Below, in pieces: positions 1-13,312 of a stretch of DNA of 64,000 nt (within the stretch, counting starts at the first letter, position 1; each line of letters opens with the position of its first letter). Source of the DNA: Struthidea cinerea. Taxonomy: Eukaryota; Chordata; Aves; Passeriformes; Corcoracidae. The DNA lies in NCBI GenBank assembly GCA_013397865.1, contig VZTI01000467.1, positions 1,674,745 through 1,738,744 of the forward strand, read 5' to 3'. The notes beneath the pieces are model-generated. The model ran no database searches, was not told where the DNA came from, and saw only the letters and a program-made list of their open reading frames with translations. Position numbers and translations under genes: made by a program.

Positions 1-1448
1 AAGGCATGTGGGAAAAAGGGCCGGAAACATATGGGGTGCAGAGACCACATGGGGAGTGGGAGAGCTGGCTGGACAGCTGGTCCCCAGATGATACTGAGAT
101 CAAATGACTGAGTACTTCAGCATGGCTTAAATAGTTAAGAAGTGTGGAGATGGAACTCTCCCTCATACACAAGAATGTGCGTGTATTGCTGCTCTAATTA
201 AGTCTCTTTCCCTGAGCATCAGAAGAAACCAAAGTCACTGAGATGGTTTCCCTGTAAAGATCAGGACTTCCTCAACCAACCTATAAACACCCCTGAAATA
301 TCCTAATGCTTGGAGAAACCATGCAGTTTACAGGCTATGAGCCTGTAGCTCATATCGGACTTATTCACCCCAGCAAAAGAAATTTGTCTATCTCACCTGT
401 TGTGTCACTGAAGACACCAAACGGTGTGGACTTTATTGCAACATAGTAGGCCAAAGACTTTCCAAAAGCTGTGTGCTAATTACTAATACTGCTGCTACCT
501 CATTTCTCTTGTTCTGGTTTGTGTCCTCTGCTTGTGATGTTCACTGTGAATATGATTGTTTGTACATGCTTACATATACTATAATCACATCTAAACTATA
601 ATGCAGAGGCAATAGAGCAGGAACAGTTGTGAGCTACTGTGTTTCAGTCCATGGTGTCTTACAGAGGTTGTTCCTTTTAATAAAAACCCCTACAGCTTGT
701 TTAGGCTGAAACATTGCTGAGGTCTGGTTGTATTTTTCAAAGACAAACTTATTCAGAAGTTCTGAAGACAAAATCACAGTACATGAGACAGAAATCTCAC
801 TTTCCTCCTCTTCCTAGTACAGTGTTTTAAAATCTGTTGTTAATATTTGTGGCAATGAGAAAAATTCCTGTACCAAATATATTCAGTGAAATAGAAAAAG
901 TAAAGAGATATTGCTGATAATGGAAAACAAGAGGTGATCAAGCTGGAGATTTGCCTCTCAAGCATATAATAGATGACTCTTTGTTCTGTTTTAAACTTGC
1001 TATTATTATTAGTCAGCTAGATTTGTGGGCATCGTAGTTGCTGGAAATGGACATTTCAGAAAGATTTGAAATCACATTGTAGGTTAGGAGCCCATCTAAA
1101 CATCTTCAGACTGTGAAGTTAAGACCCACAGGGAAAGCAGCTTTCCCAAGATCACATGGCAACCTAGAGAACACTAGAGACAGATCACAAGACATCTGGA
1201 CTGCTTTGTCAGGGGCCTGTCCACTGGCTCATGCTGTTTCCTCCAGGAAGCCTTTCTCATGCAAATCTTAACTTCTCCATATCCAGGCCTGTTTTGGTTA
1301 AGTGCATCTGAGCAGGCATCATATTTGCACATACCCAAGCCTACCCTTTCTCCCTACCAGCCTTTCTCTCTGTCCAAGAAGGAAAGTTCAGTGCAAGGCC
1401 GTAATTCACACACCTCCAAGTGTCAGGAAAACACTCTCTGTAATTTAG

Positions 1449-1471
1449 CTATGGATAGAGACTATCCATAG
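1449..1471. repeat. Perfect inverted repeat, 10-bp arms, 3-nt spacer
   Basis: The arms are CTATGGATAG (1449-1458) and CTATCCATAG (1462-1471), separated by AGA. The block AGAGACTAT is repeated just downstream (about 1458-1466 and 1471-1479), so the hairpin overlaps a small imperfect tandem duplication. The sequence shows the structure only. No function is implied. Confidence 0.85.
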
Positions 1472-4400
1472 AGACTATAGAAAATTTCATCTGAAAAACG
1501 TATCAGAAAATTAGATATCACCAGAGAAGGACCTGAAAAGAAAACAGTTGGAAAAATGCAAGTATGAGAGTCTCTGTCTTACCGTTACTCCAACTGCTAT
1601 AAAAATATTGCCGATGGGGTGATGAGATCAGTCTGGCCACAGCTGTCATTGTCTTTAAAAGCCAGACAGTAAAGCATGTTTGTTTTTACCTTTCTGTGTT
1701 TGTTATTAAAAAAACCCCACTCTAAATTGTTCAGTTGAAATGAGAGCAATGGATGTAGACATTCTTGCCTAAAGAGAAAACAGAATCTGTAATAAGAGGA
1801 TTATGAATAAACCATTTTCCATTATTTTTAGCCTCATCAAAGAAGATGATTTCATACTCTTAACAACATTCTCTCTAGTATCTTCACATCACAGTTCATA
1901 ACACCCAGGTGACTAGTCTTTGCAGGAAGATTTCACATGCTATCCGGTTACAGCCTATTTATTTGCCCTCTGGAAACCATGTTCTCAGTTGGCAGGATTC
2001 AACTCCCCCAGGAGAAGACGTGCCTGACCAACTGACACAGGCAGGGCTTAGTCTGCAGGGAGGGTTGAATTTCCTTAGCATGACAATGGGCAGGGTTTTA
2101 TTGGCACAGACGGTTTGTGTCAAGCATGTGAACATATGTTCCTGAGGTCTGCAGGAGGAGCAGTTACAGATCTCTTAATACCCAGCTTGGGTTTTACGTA
2201 GGCCTGCTCCTCTAGCTCAGGAATGAGCCACTATGGGACTGAGTTTACCAGGGCTATCTACTCCAGAGAACAAATGGGTAACCTGGCTGATCATGCACTG
2301 AAGTGCTTGCCAGTAGCTTAATACCTCACAGTTTAATATTTCTGACTTACGTTGAGTTTAAAATTCAAAATAAAGTGCCCTGAAACCCTCTAAACTCAGA
2401 AAAGAAAATAGTGCATATGTTCTCAGTACAATCTGCAGGTCCAATTACTTCTACTGATTTCAGCCCATACAGATCTCTAGGCCAAATCCAATAAAATATC
2501 TGAAAATCTGAAACCAAAATACCTAACAGTAGGTACCAGTTTTCAGGGTTAAAATTAGAACAAAACTCACAAATAACTAAACAGACTTCTCAGGCTGGAT
2601 CAAAGTTGAAAATATAAAGAAACCATGTGCCTGAAATCCTGTTCAGTTCAGCTCTAAAGGGCACAGAGAGCATTTTCTGCTCAGGATTGGCAGCCTGAAA
2701 TGGTCTGAATGACCACGGTGGGGATTCATTACACTGAACTGGTTTATGTAAAAGTAGAAGACACGTCTAAGTCTGGGCCAGTATTTCTGGGCTACCCTTT
2801 GAGTATAAAAGGAACAGACACCGACAGAGGACTATCTCCTGCTCAGAGAGATATTTGGAAATAGACCAGATGAATTACACTTAATAGGTGATTCTTACTG
2901 TTCTGTTATTTCCTTTCTGGGAGCATAAACCAATTGCCAGGGCTAAACCAGTGGATTCAGGAAGACTTGGCCACAGGTGCTTCAGTGTGCTTGTTGCTGA
3001 AGGCAGGGGTTCAAGGAACAAGAGGTTTTTGTCCAATAAATTTAACCCTGGGAAAGGGAGGAATGATAATTTATTTCCCTTTAGCTTAAGAGATAAGGTA
3101 CTGCTCATGATTTGAATCTCTAATGTGCACAAAAAAATAACAGCAGTCAGTGAAGGATGGAAGACCAAGTATGTCATCCCTCAGAAGATGGTTACTCTGA
3201 TTTTTGAATATTCAGATGAGGTGGGCAAGGAGAAAAGAGGTGCCAAATCTATGGCTATCCTGCTCTATGTGTGACATGTCAAAAGTCAATCTCTTTTTAT
3301 CTCTACTTTGCCTTTTCACATCTTACCATCAGGAACCTTTAGACATGGAAATAACTTCGGGCTTGTGGGATGTCCTGACTCAAAGAAGCTGTTTTCACAT
3401 AAAATTTCTGATCACAGGTGTAATCTTTCCGGGGTTGACAATTTGGGAAATTTAATTCAAAGAATAATAAAAGAAAAAGCTTAAATTACCCCAAAACTTT
3501 GGAAGCATTCAATGACATTTTGATTAAAGTTGAATAACTCCTCAAAAAGACAAACAGCAGAGATGTATGATTGGAGGTTTGTTGAAATGGTTTCTTGTAA
3601 TTTAAAGGGAATATCTACTTCTACTGAAGAATATAAATATTTTGCTATAGGCTTGTTGAGAAGAGTATCAGAAGTTTTTTTTAATAGTAGACATAATAAG
3701 GCCATTAACAAATATAAGCTATTACAGTCATATTTCCTTTTAGAGTTTCCTATTCACTTCCATTGTCTTTTTTTGCAATTTAATTTTTGAAATATTACTT
3801 TCTTGAAATAAAGCCCCTGATTTTGAGTATCATTTCTTTAGAACAGAAAGTATCCAAATACCTTCAAAAGTATATTTAAGGCTGTCATGAGAGAGTTAAT
3901 AAAAGCTTGAAATTTAAAGATGTAGGAGAGAGATGGGATTTAGGTGGCATTTGATTACTGTAGCATTTTCCTACAGATGAATGGACTTTTCTGAGATGAG
4001 GATAAATATTCTTGAATTTTTCTGAAAGGTGTTTGAATTATTTATATTTTCCACGAAAACACAGGGTTGTGCTATGAGGGCAAAATAGTTTTATCAGCCT
4101 TGAAATAATGCAAACTAATACGGCTTATTTCTAGCTAATTGGAAGCAACAAACCTGTTAAAAATATTTCCTTCTATAGAGCGTGGCAGTTATGAGGATAG
4201 TTCTTTTCTCAGACCTTCACTGCTAATGATTTTTACTGGTGATTTGACAATATCATTAAGAGACAATATTTGTTTTTGACACCTGAATGTCTAGAAAATC
4301 TGGTCACTGCACACTTGCTGGGACTGAGAGAGATTTCTCATTAAATCCACTGGATATATTAAACACATACCCAGTAGAAAAAATTTGCTATTTAATGTGC

Positions 4401-5055
4401 AGATATAACCATAAGGAGATATTTTTTTGTTTTATTGCTAGCTTAAGTTATTAAATAATAACTACATTAGCAAAATAAAATAGATTGTTTTTAAAAAAAG
4501 ACAAAACCAACAAATATTTTTGCTGGGCAAGTATGAATATAATTTTGTAGCATTTGAAAAGCTGTCCAAGCACTTTCTAGTTTGTCCCTCTTTCATAGCA
4601 TCCTAATGCCATTTTGCCAAGTTTGATATTTCATTTGAAGGGAAAATAATAAAGTGTTTTCTTTGTATTGATTGAAGAAATATAGTGCTTATTTTTTGCT
4701 TGGTTTTCTAGTACTTATTCAATAGGTTAAAGGGCAATACCATCTGTTTCCTAACAGGACATTTTGTGTAAGATTTGCAAGTCCTACAGGTACCTTTAAG
4801 CATGGATAAATATGCACTCATGGTTTCAGCTGGATAGTTTTTCACCACCAAAGGATGATTATGTTGTGTGCCTTGAGACATAGGCTATAATATATTTCCT
4901 GTCCCTTTATTGCATTTTGGAATCATAAACAATGACTGTTTGGCTCAAAGCCATTTATTCAGCCCAAAAAGACATTATTTGCACAACAAAAATCAATAAA
5001 AATGTTACTAGGTCTGGCTGGATACTTTGCTTAACTGTGATATTTGTCTGTCACT

Positions 5056-5069
5056 GATGGCATGCCATC
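5056..5069. repeat. 14-bp perfect palindrome
   Basis: GATGGCATGCCATC equals its own reverse complement. The adjacent TCACTGATG (5051-5059) also has an inverted partner, CATCAGTGA, at 5112-5120. Self-complementary 14-mers are uncommon but expected occasionally in 64 kb. Confidence 0.85.
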
Positions 5070-5918
5070 TCTCGTAGGAGACTGGGGCCAAAACAGAGCT
5101 ATTGATCCAGTCATCAGTGATGGATACTGGCATTTGGAACGGGCTGCTGCAGAGAATCTCGATTAAAAAAAATATTTCTATGTTTTGCCTGCAGCAGAGT
5201 CAAGATAACCTGAATGAGGAGATTTTCTCTTTTATATTGGGTTTCTCCTCTTGTGGTTGTTAAATGCTCTGGACCAAAGTTCATTATTGAAAAAATTAAG
5301 TCAATCTATGTTTAGCCAAAGGCTTTGACATCATATCAAGCTCTCCTGATTTAGACACAAGGTAGTTGTCCTTTTCATCACCTTAAAAGCATAGGGGAAG
5401 CGTTTTATACACACCAGTGATAGAAGTGATATGCTGGGGTGTGCTTACACTTTTTTCTATTGTAAAACATCAAATTATGTCTAGGAAAAACAAGACAAAA
5501 ACTGATTCTCACACAATGTTATATAAACACTGACCTATCCTTTGAGGCACTGGGTACTCTCTGCTCTTGCTTTATCAAAAGTTTAAGATACTTAACACTT
5601 AGAAACTCCCAGTGTTTAGCTCTAGGTTATCTAATTAGGAAACATCCCTACAGCTACTTAAAAAAGAGATGAAATAAAGCAATGTCTTAGACTACTATCA
5701 TTGAATAGTATTTTAAAAGGCTACTGACATTTTCAAATACATTTTTTATTTCAAAATCAGTCCTCTTTCCCCAAATTAACTGATATTAATAAATATAATA
5801 TTTTATAGTAGAAAGAAGAGCATAAAGCAGCCTCTTGGATCAGTCTCTGAGAAACATCTTCAAAGTAAAGGAGTTCAGATTCCTCTCATTGAATAAGATC
5901 AGATTTAAGGAATTTACA

Positions 5919-6118
5919 TGGGGTGGGTGGTGAAACACTGGCACAGGTTGAGAGAGGTGGTAGACACTCCGGCCCTGGAAACATTCAAGGTCAGGTTGGA
6001 CAGAGCTCCAAACAACCTGATCTGTGGAAGGTGTCTCTGCTCACTGCAGGGATGTTGTACTGGATGACATTTAAAGGTCCATTCAAACCCAAACCACTCT
6101 ATGAATCTATAATTTTTT
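5919..6118 (+). mobile_element. CR1 LINE 3' fragment, sense
   Basis: The segment follows the 3' end of avian CR1 elements in order. It has a CACTGGCACAGGTTG-like block, an AGAGAGGTGGTAGA block, a GGAAACATTCAAGGTCAGG block, then TTTAAAGGTCCATTC and a degenerate terminal octamer (CTCTATGAATCTATA, 6102-6116). It is a 5'-truncated copy of about 200 bp, typical of CR1, which rarely integrates full length. Two open frames crossing it are translations of repeat sequence, not genes. The subfamily was not determined. Confidence 0.9.
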
Positions 6119-9100
6119 CTCTCAGAGGTCAGAACTTTCACACAAAGTCTGGTCATGAAAATATTCCAAGGATGACTGAAAGTAGGTAACCTTACCAGAA
6201 AAAGTAGCATAATTCACAGCACTGATGGGGATTCAGGATTCATCGATCATTCACTCAAGCTGATCTGCATGTTATTACGTTAGCTCTGAATAATAAAACA
6301 AGTCTGATTTTGACAGGTCTATCTGAACTGCACAAAATCAAGCACACATGATAGCTGTACAGAGACCATGATCAGAGCAGTGGCCAAAGACACGTAGGAA
6401 TGTTAGGAAGGTTAACATTTGTTTTGTCTTTTTATGTTGTTGGAAACTCTGAGACAAATTAATCACCTCATCCATGTAGGGTAAAATGGAAATAGACTAA
6501 AAAAAAAGGAGCCCCCTGATTGGGCTTTTATTGTGGCCATTCAGTGCCTGTTGACCTGCATTGCCTATTTTGTACTTGGACATGGGAGAAGAGGACAAAT
6601 TTTATGAAGTGTAGATTGCATTAAGACTTGCTATATAGGTTTTCCAGGCCTGCTCAAAAGAAGCAGCATCAAAAAAGAGCTGGTGCACAACTGGTACTCT
6701 ATGAATCCCTCTCCCTTACCACCTAAATCCACTTGCTGTTATCCTGCCACAAATAAAAATAAAAATCTGATTCTCATTTAGCATAATTTTATTCTCTTCC
6801 TTATCAGCAAACTTTTTCTAGATTCATACAGAGCTTTTACCACAGTGAATTCTTCATAACTGAATGAAGAACAACTGAAAATTTCTTGTCTTTGTTTTCT
6901 CTCTGAAGAAGCAGTTAGGGGGTAATCTGTTTAGCTTTTCTGTTTCAGACACTTAATTATTAATAATGTTATAAAATCCAGAAATAATATGCTACAATTG
7001 GTGCTTCTTGGTCTCCTGATATTTTTTCATACTCCTACAATGCAGTTAAGGTCTATACAATATGACCTATTTCAAAGAGAGACAATTTGTCTGGAATTAA
7101 AACTCCAGGCTTAAACATGAAGTGCATTGGGAATGCACTTCCAGGCTTGCCATCCTTCCAGAATTTCTAAAATACACTACACTTTGAAAATTAGATTGCG
7201 TGAGTTCTATGAGCCACCTTTTAGACAGGCTTTCCAGGTCTGAAATCTTGGATGAAATTATAATTATTGGAAATCGCATTATTAGATTTTTTTTATTATT
7301 TCTTAGATGAAAAGTAAAAACTACTAGCATTAAGGTTTTACATTTTAACCATAATAAATTATATGTTAGCCTAGAATGAAATGCTTTCCATATTCCCTTA
7401 TATCAATAATAAAAAATGATATAAATTATGAATATGACAGTATAGATGTTTACACATATGTTTTTACATTAGTTGTCTGTGGAAATAGCTTCTTATTTAG
7501 ATTTTTTTGTATTATTATTGTGAGCTAACTATGTAGACTAATATAAAAATCATGTACATCAGCTGAATTCAGCTCTTCAAATGGAAATCTATTCTAGCAT
7601 AATAAGGTAGCTGAATTAGCCTTATCTGTACTAAAATGTTCAGTGAACTGAAATTGCTCTTGTAAAGAATGAGACTGTTGATGTCATCTCATTTTTCTAA
7701 GGTACAGATGTGTTTTCAGTGGCAAGACAATTATTTTGCATAAAACCCAATATTTATGACTAACATAAGAAATTGGGTCAAATCTCTAACAAATTACAGA
7801 AACGCATTAAATATTTTTAATTTTATTTTCATCAAATAGTTGAAGTACTTTAAGCAGGTGTTACATACAGATTATGCTTAAGGAATCTAAATAGGGATTG
7901 TAGCACACGGTAAAGATTTAGTAAATACTTTTCTAGTCCAAAATCAATGCTATCGATTGTCATTAAAGCAGCAAGCTAAAAACAATGAAGTGGTTTCTAA
8001 TTTTCAGGCTCCTGCTGGAGTCTGCTCTATCTCTTCCTTTTTCCAGTTAAGAGCATCATTAAATGGTAAGAGCAAACAGCATATTGAGAGGCCAAGTGTT
8101 TTATTAATTCATCATCAGAATTATCTCAGCGCATTAATATTAATAGCCTCAAATTGGATTTCATTTAGGAGGTGAAATAAATATGCTGATAGTAAAAGCC
8201 TACATAGCCAATGAATCTTATGAAATGGCACTTAACATAGCAATACTCAAACCAGATTTGATAAGTCATGCTGACTTCCTTTAGTATAGGGGCACCTTTC
8301 AGGTAAATTTCAACTTCTGACAAAACTTCTTTCTGTTTTAGGAGATTGTTGCTTAAATGACTGAAACAAATGTGGACATGTATTCCTCCTTTTTTCTGAC
8401 ACAGTTTTATTGTCTTTGTTGATTGATAAATCATCCCTAAAATCCCTAAGTTTTGGTTTTCAAAACAGTGTGTGACTACATATCTAAGAGTATTACTTTG
8501 TGTTTGTATTTGCTTTGACTCACTGCTAGTGAATTTTTTTGTCTTTTTCATTATTAAATTTTCTAGAGCCGCAGAGTCATAGATTTTGTGACTGTTTGAA
8601 GGAAGAAGTCTTATTCCCAAGTAAGCGCCAAAGAGCATGAATTGTCCCCCATTTGCAGGGATGAAAAACGGCCCAAGAAGGAGATGACTGGAAGAGTAGA
8701 AATGAAGCTGGAGCTGCACATGAACTGTGCACCATAAACGCTTCCTTTATCTGGTGAGTCAGTGGTGATAACTCAGGCCTTCTCTCATCCCTTCCTTCCT
8801 CCAGTAAACCAGGCTGTTTCCATACCTTCTTTTTACCAATGCTAATCTGTTGGCTAATGGCAAACCAGAAAAAAATGCCCACCCAGAAAGAAAATGCTCT
8901 TTCTTTTTGTAATAAGGTGCATTCTGGCAGCCTGTCTAATAAAGACGTTTTGCTGGAATGCCAAGTACAGCCAGATTTAGATGATGCAGGCAATTCCACA
9001 GCCACATTCACCACTCAGTTCTTTCCTGCTGTTTGTGGCTTTAAGGGCACAATTACATTTGTTGAGGACCTTTATTATACAAAGATGACCCAGTCACAGA

Positions 9101-12100
9101 GCCATTCAGTCATTGAAGGAGCCTGCCCTTGGAGCCCAAAGCAACCAGAAGGTTTCCTGACTTCAGGGTGCTTCTTATTGTTAGCAGGAAGACACAGATT
9201 AGTCATCCACAGCACAGCATATGCTTAAGGGTGTAGTTAATGGAGACACTGGATAATGAAGCACCAGTTTAAATGTTCTATTCTACGCTGTTTCTCAAGA
9301 AAACTCTTAAAACAAAATTGCACCACTGCAAATGTAATGCTGCACAGAACACTGAAGCCATGTTCTGAGCCACAGTAAAGAATGCATTCATTGCAGGGAG
9401 TCCTCCACTTTGTCACCAGCATTTGGAGAATATAGACTACTCCTTCAGAAATGTGGGAGAACTTGAGCAGGGGTTGGAACTTGTCAATGTCTCCATCCAC
9501 TGGTGTTTATCTCTGTCTGTATGGAGGATAGGGACAGGGGAAGTCTTCTCCCTTAATTGCCATGCAACTTGTGGGAGAAGGGGTGGAGAACAGGGTCAGG
9601 GCAGTAACCTAGAGCTAGATGTGGCTCCTTCCTTCAGCCGTAGTGTGATAGCAGGAGAGTGACACTGGGTGAAAGTGTTGGGGCTTGGGCTTGCCTTTGC
9701 CTTGGCAAGTGAAGCAACTAAAGCAAATGGAAGGATGTGCCTCAGTTTATGTGTTTCTATCTGGAGTCTTTCAGTTCTGTGTGGCAGTTGGATTTCATAA
9801 AAATATAAACACAAAGTAAGTATTCCCTTTGATGTTTCTATATTTTACAAATGTATTTAATTCAAATACGTCAGAGCAGAAAAGTAACAGTGATCTGAAG
9901 AGAGCAAAACTAGCCACATACTTTGACTTCCCCCAGGCAAACAATGGAAAACCTGCCCTGAACAGGAGTGTTGTGATCAGGAGAAAAGCATTTGAATATT
10001 CTGCCTTCGCCTTGCAAGATCCTCTACAATAGTGGCCATGCATGAAGACTGAGATGTCACTGGATGTATTTTGGCACCATTCAGCACTGAAGAGGCAGCT
10101 CTGGCAGCTACGAACTGCCCATGACAGAGTACGTCTGCTTAGCCTCCTTTTACCTAGGCTGACAGAAAGAATAGCTTCAGGAAGGGTTCTCCCTCTGGTC
10201 AGACTAAAAGTTAATTTTAAAGCCATGGATCAACATCCTGCAGCTGAAGGCACTGGCTGTCCCTCCAAACAAACAAGATGCAAGAAAATTTGTTAGTGCT
10301 TGAGACATAGCTGCTAGTAAGGCACAGTCCGCATTTTGAATCCGCCTGACGTCTGGATCGCCAATTTCAAGTAGCCCAGCTTGTACATGTTGTATTAGTG
10401 TTTTTGCTGCAAGCTGAGTTCAACAGCCTTCTACAATCTACATAAGAAAATGGAATGGTTATTTCCATGCATGATGAAATCCATGTTAAGCAGGGAAGAG
10501 AACTCTGTGAGTGACTTTGCTCCCCTCCCTCTCCCGCTTTTGCTACCAGAAATGTAGAAGGAGATTACTCTTGTGGTTGTGGCTGTGGACTGAGAATTAC
10601 AACATGACTTCCTGGCACTGCTGCGGATTTGTTGTCTGTTCACTTAATTTGTCCATGTTTTGGAACCCAAATGACCTCACTGAAGGATTCTTTCTTTTAT
10701 GCAACCACAATGAAGATGCTTTCTTTCATGTTTGTGAGGGGCCTAGAGTCTCTGGTGAATAGAGCCACATGGGGCTTTTGATACACAGAGATTATATAAA
10801 TTTTATGTAAGTCGTCCTTGTTACCTCAGAAAATCTGGGCTCTTCCCACCAGCAAACAAGCCTTGCAGGCTATGGATTTTCAGAAGCGATAATGAAATTG
10901 TGTATTCAAAGTATTTATCTGCCAGTCTGTGTTGGCATGAGCCTCAAACATTGTTCTCAAGCTAGCACTCCTGAAATTTATTATGAACTAAAAGACATTC
11001 CCAAAAGCCTGCCACTATTACTGGAGAAAGAATGTACAACAGGGACTGCCATTTAGGCCACCATTTGGAACAGCATTTAGGAGTTGCTGCCTGGAGTTGA
11101 CATCCAGAATAATGAGGCTGAAATTCCGAGGACCCACCCAGTAAAGAGAGGCAGAAGTGATCTAATTGTTGCTGCTTTCTTTCAGGATTCTACCCCCACT
11201 CTATCTTTTCCTGGCAGTTCCCCAAAATAAATTACTCTAATTGTAGCAAAAGTCTGGAACGGAGAAGAATTATTCTGTTTAGTTTGTGAACTGGTATTTT
11301 CAAGTTTCCTTAACGACTAATATAATGGAGAGGTTATTATCAAAATATTCTGGGTTCAGAGCATATTAAAGCTCTCTTAGGACCCAGTTTAGTATCTGTT
11401 ACTGTTCAGTCAGCCCAAACACAGCATGTTCAAGTCTCTTCTTACTTTTTTGGTGGCCGTTTCCCATAGCACAGCAGGGAACCATATACTCAGTAAGGCA
11501 GTATTGGCAGTCTGCCTTGCTGCTGGTCAGAGCAACAGCAAAACATTCATATATCACATTAGGAAAATCAAAAGGCTTCTTTTTGTCTGTTCATCGCTCC
11601 TCTCCTGAGGCAGAGAGCAAGCGACCAGTTACCTATGAGGCTGTACATTTCACTGGCTACATCTTGCCCTCTCTTCTGTCACATGAGCTCTTCTGTTGTA
11701 TGGAAGATTTCTTCTCCCTTTCGTTTCTGATTTCTTCACCATCGTGATGCAACACCTACACCGTTACAAGGCAAATCCATGATAATATTCATGCCAAAAC
11801 TGATACTGCTGGAAAGTTTCTCCAGGCCCCCATGTTTCATCTTGATGCAAAAGCTCTGCTTGTATACTTAATGTAAAATAATAAGGTTTTATCTCTCCTC
11901 AGTCTTCATTAAAAGCCGTGTATTTTTTCCAAACTTTTTAAAATTGAAAATTCTGTGTCTGTTACCAGACAGACAAGATTTCTGAAAAACAAGACATTAA
12001 CAGGATTACAGCTTCCTAAACACTAAGGAAAATAAACCTGATTGATGGGAAATGATTCTCATTCAGATGATTTAGAAGATCTTTGAACTGAATGAACATC

Positions 12101-13209
12101 TATTTAAGCTGGAGAGTAAAGATTGAAGTTTCTGTCTGAAACACACAAAATTTAATGCTCAAGTTAAGTGCACCTGAGGTGGATGTTGAGGTTTCTCCTC
12201 AAAATAAGAGTCCTCGCCCAGCTTACTGACACTGGTGCAGACAGGGCTAAACTTCTCTGCAGACACCTTTTGCTTTGCCTGACCTGAAGACAAGACCCTG
12301 AAGCTCACACTTTAACACTTTATTCTGATTCTCATTGGCATGTTGACAGCTTGATATATTTTGGCCATCGAGCAGACATTTATGGCCCTCATGTTAGTTG
12401 ATGTTCCCAGATTTCCATGTTGACTTGTACAGTCTGCAGAGAAACTTCTCTTGTTTCAGTCATATGCTCGTGGTGGCAGAACTTAGGTTGATGGGTGTAC
12501 ATGCTTCTGCCATAATCAAAACTCTTTCAGGCTTTCGAAACTCTTTCGTTTCATATTAAAAGTAAATAGGAAAACCAGACCTGATCTGAATTATATTTGG
12601 AACAACTGAAAAACCGGAAAAGTATCAGTTGGTGTAAGGGAATTAAAACTCACATTTTCTGTCAAATACCTGCAAAATAGCTCTGGTTAAACAGATAAAC
12701 AAACAAACACACAAAAAATAGTCATATAGGGAGTTATGTACTTAAAATTTCATTCACAATGGACTTGGACAAGGAAGGACATTGACTGAGAGACAACAGT
12801 GAAGGAGAAGGGAAAAAAGGTTGTATTTTAATACAGAAGGAAGCTGATTATGGACTATCTAAGAAGGCTTTATGGGTGCTTAAATATTTCCATGGATGGA
12901 CTGTATGAAGGTCTGGAACAGCTCTGCTGTGTTGCTCAGATTGACTGTGTCCTAGGATAAGTCAATAGGAATAAGGCAAATCTTGGAGAAATTTTATGAA
13001 TGAACAGAAAAATTTACCCTGGTGTTTGAGTTGATCCCATTCTTCAGGGATTTTTTAATTGAATGCTTGACAGTTGTTCAAGAGAAATTTCTAGATCTTT
13101 GCAGCTCAGTGAATATGTCTCTTCAGTACAGTGTCACAGCCAAACAAAACAAACAATATATTTAATTATTGTAAGTAGAGGATCTATTACACTTCAAATA
13201 TTAGGCTTG

Positions 13210-13312
13210 TAAAAATACATATATATGCATGTATGTGTATAAAAATACACATTTTTATATATCTATTACACGTGTGCAGCTCAAATTACAAGTGTATATA
13301 TAGTTTTGAAGT
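13210..13312. repeat. Degenerate AT/TG-rich simple repeat
   Basis: About 100 bp of alternating A/T with embedded TATATATGCATGTATGTGTA and TACACATTTTTATATAT blocks. TGTGTA and TACACA form short inverted arms around TAAAAA. It is low-complexity sequence with no coding potential. Confidence 0.7.

Larger units (their letters stand above)
1..5918. other. Unique non-coding sequence
   Basis: This is AT-rich single-copy sequence with only short, unrelated open frames (under 100 codons) in all phases. None resembles a protein family or has convincing splice sites around it. A 10-bp-arm hairpin at 1449-1471 and a 14-bp palindrome at 5056-5069 are listed separately. I see no LINE, LTR or RNA-gene signature here. 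Confidence 0.6.

Noticed and set aside
5914..6210. 98- and 88-codon frames on opposite strands
   Set aside because: They lie over the CR1 tail and are translations of repeat sequence.
8165..8719. The longest open frame in the window (184 codons, minus strand)
   Set aside because: It has no family resemblance, overlaps other frames on both strands, and has ordinary AT-rich composition without splice or promoter context. It is consistent with chance.
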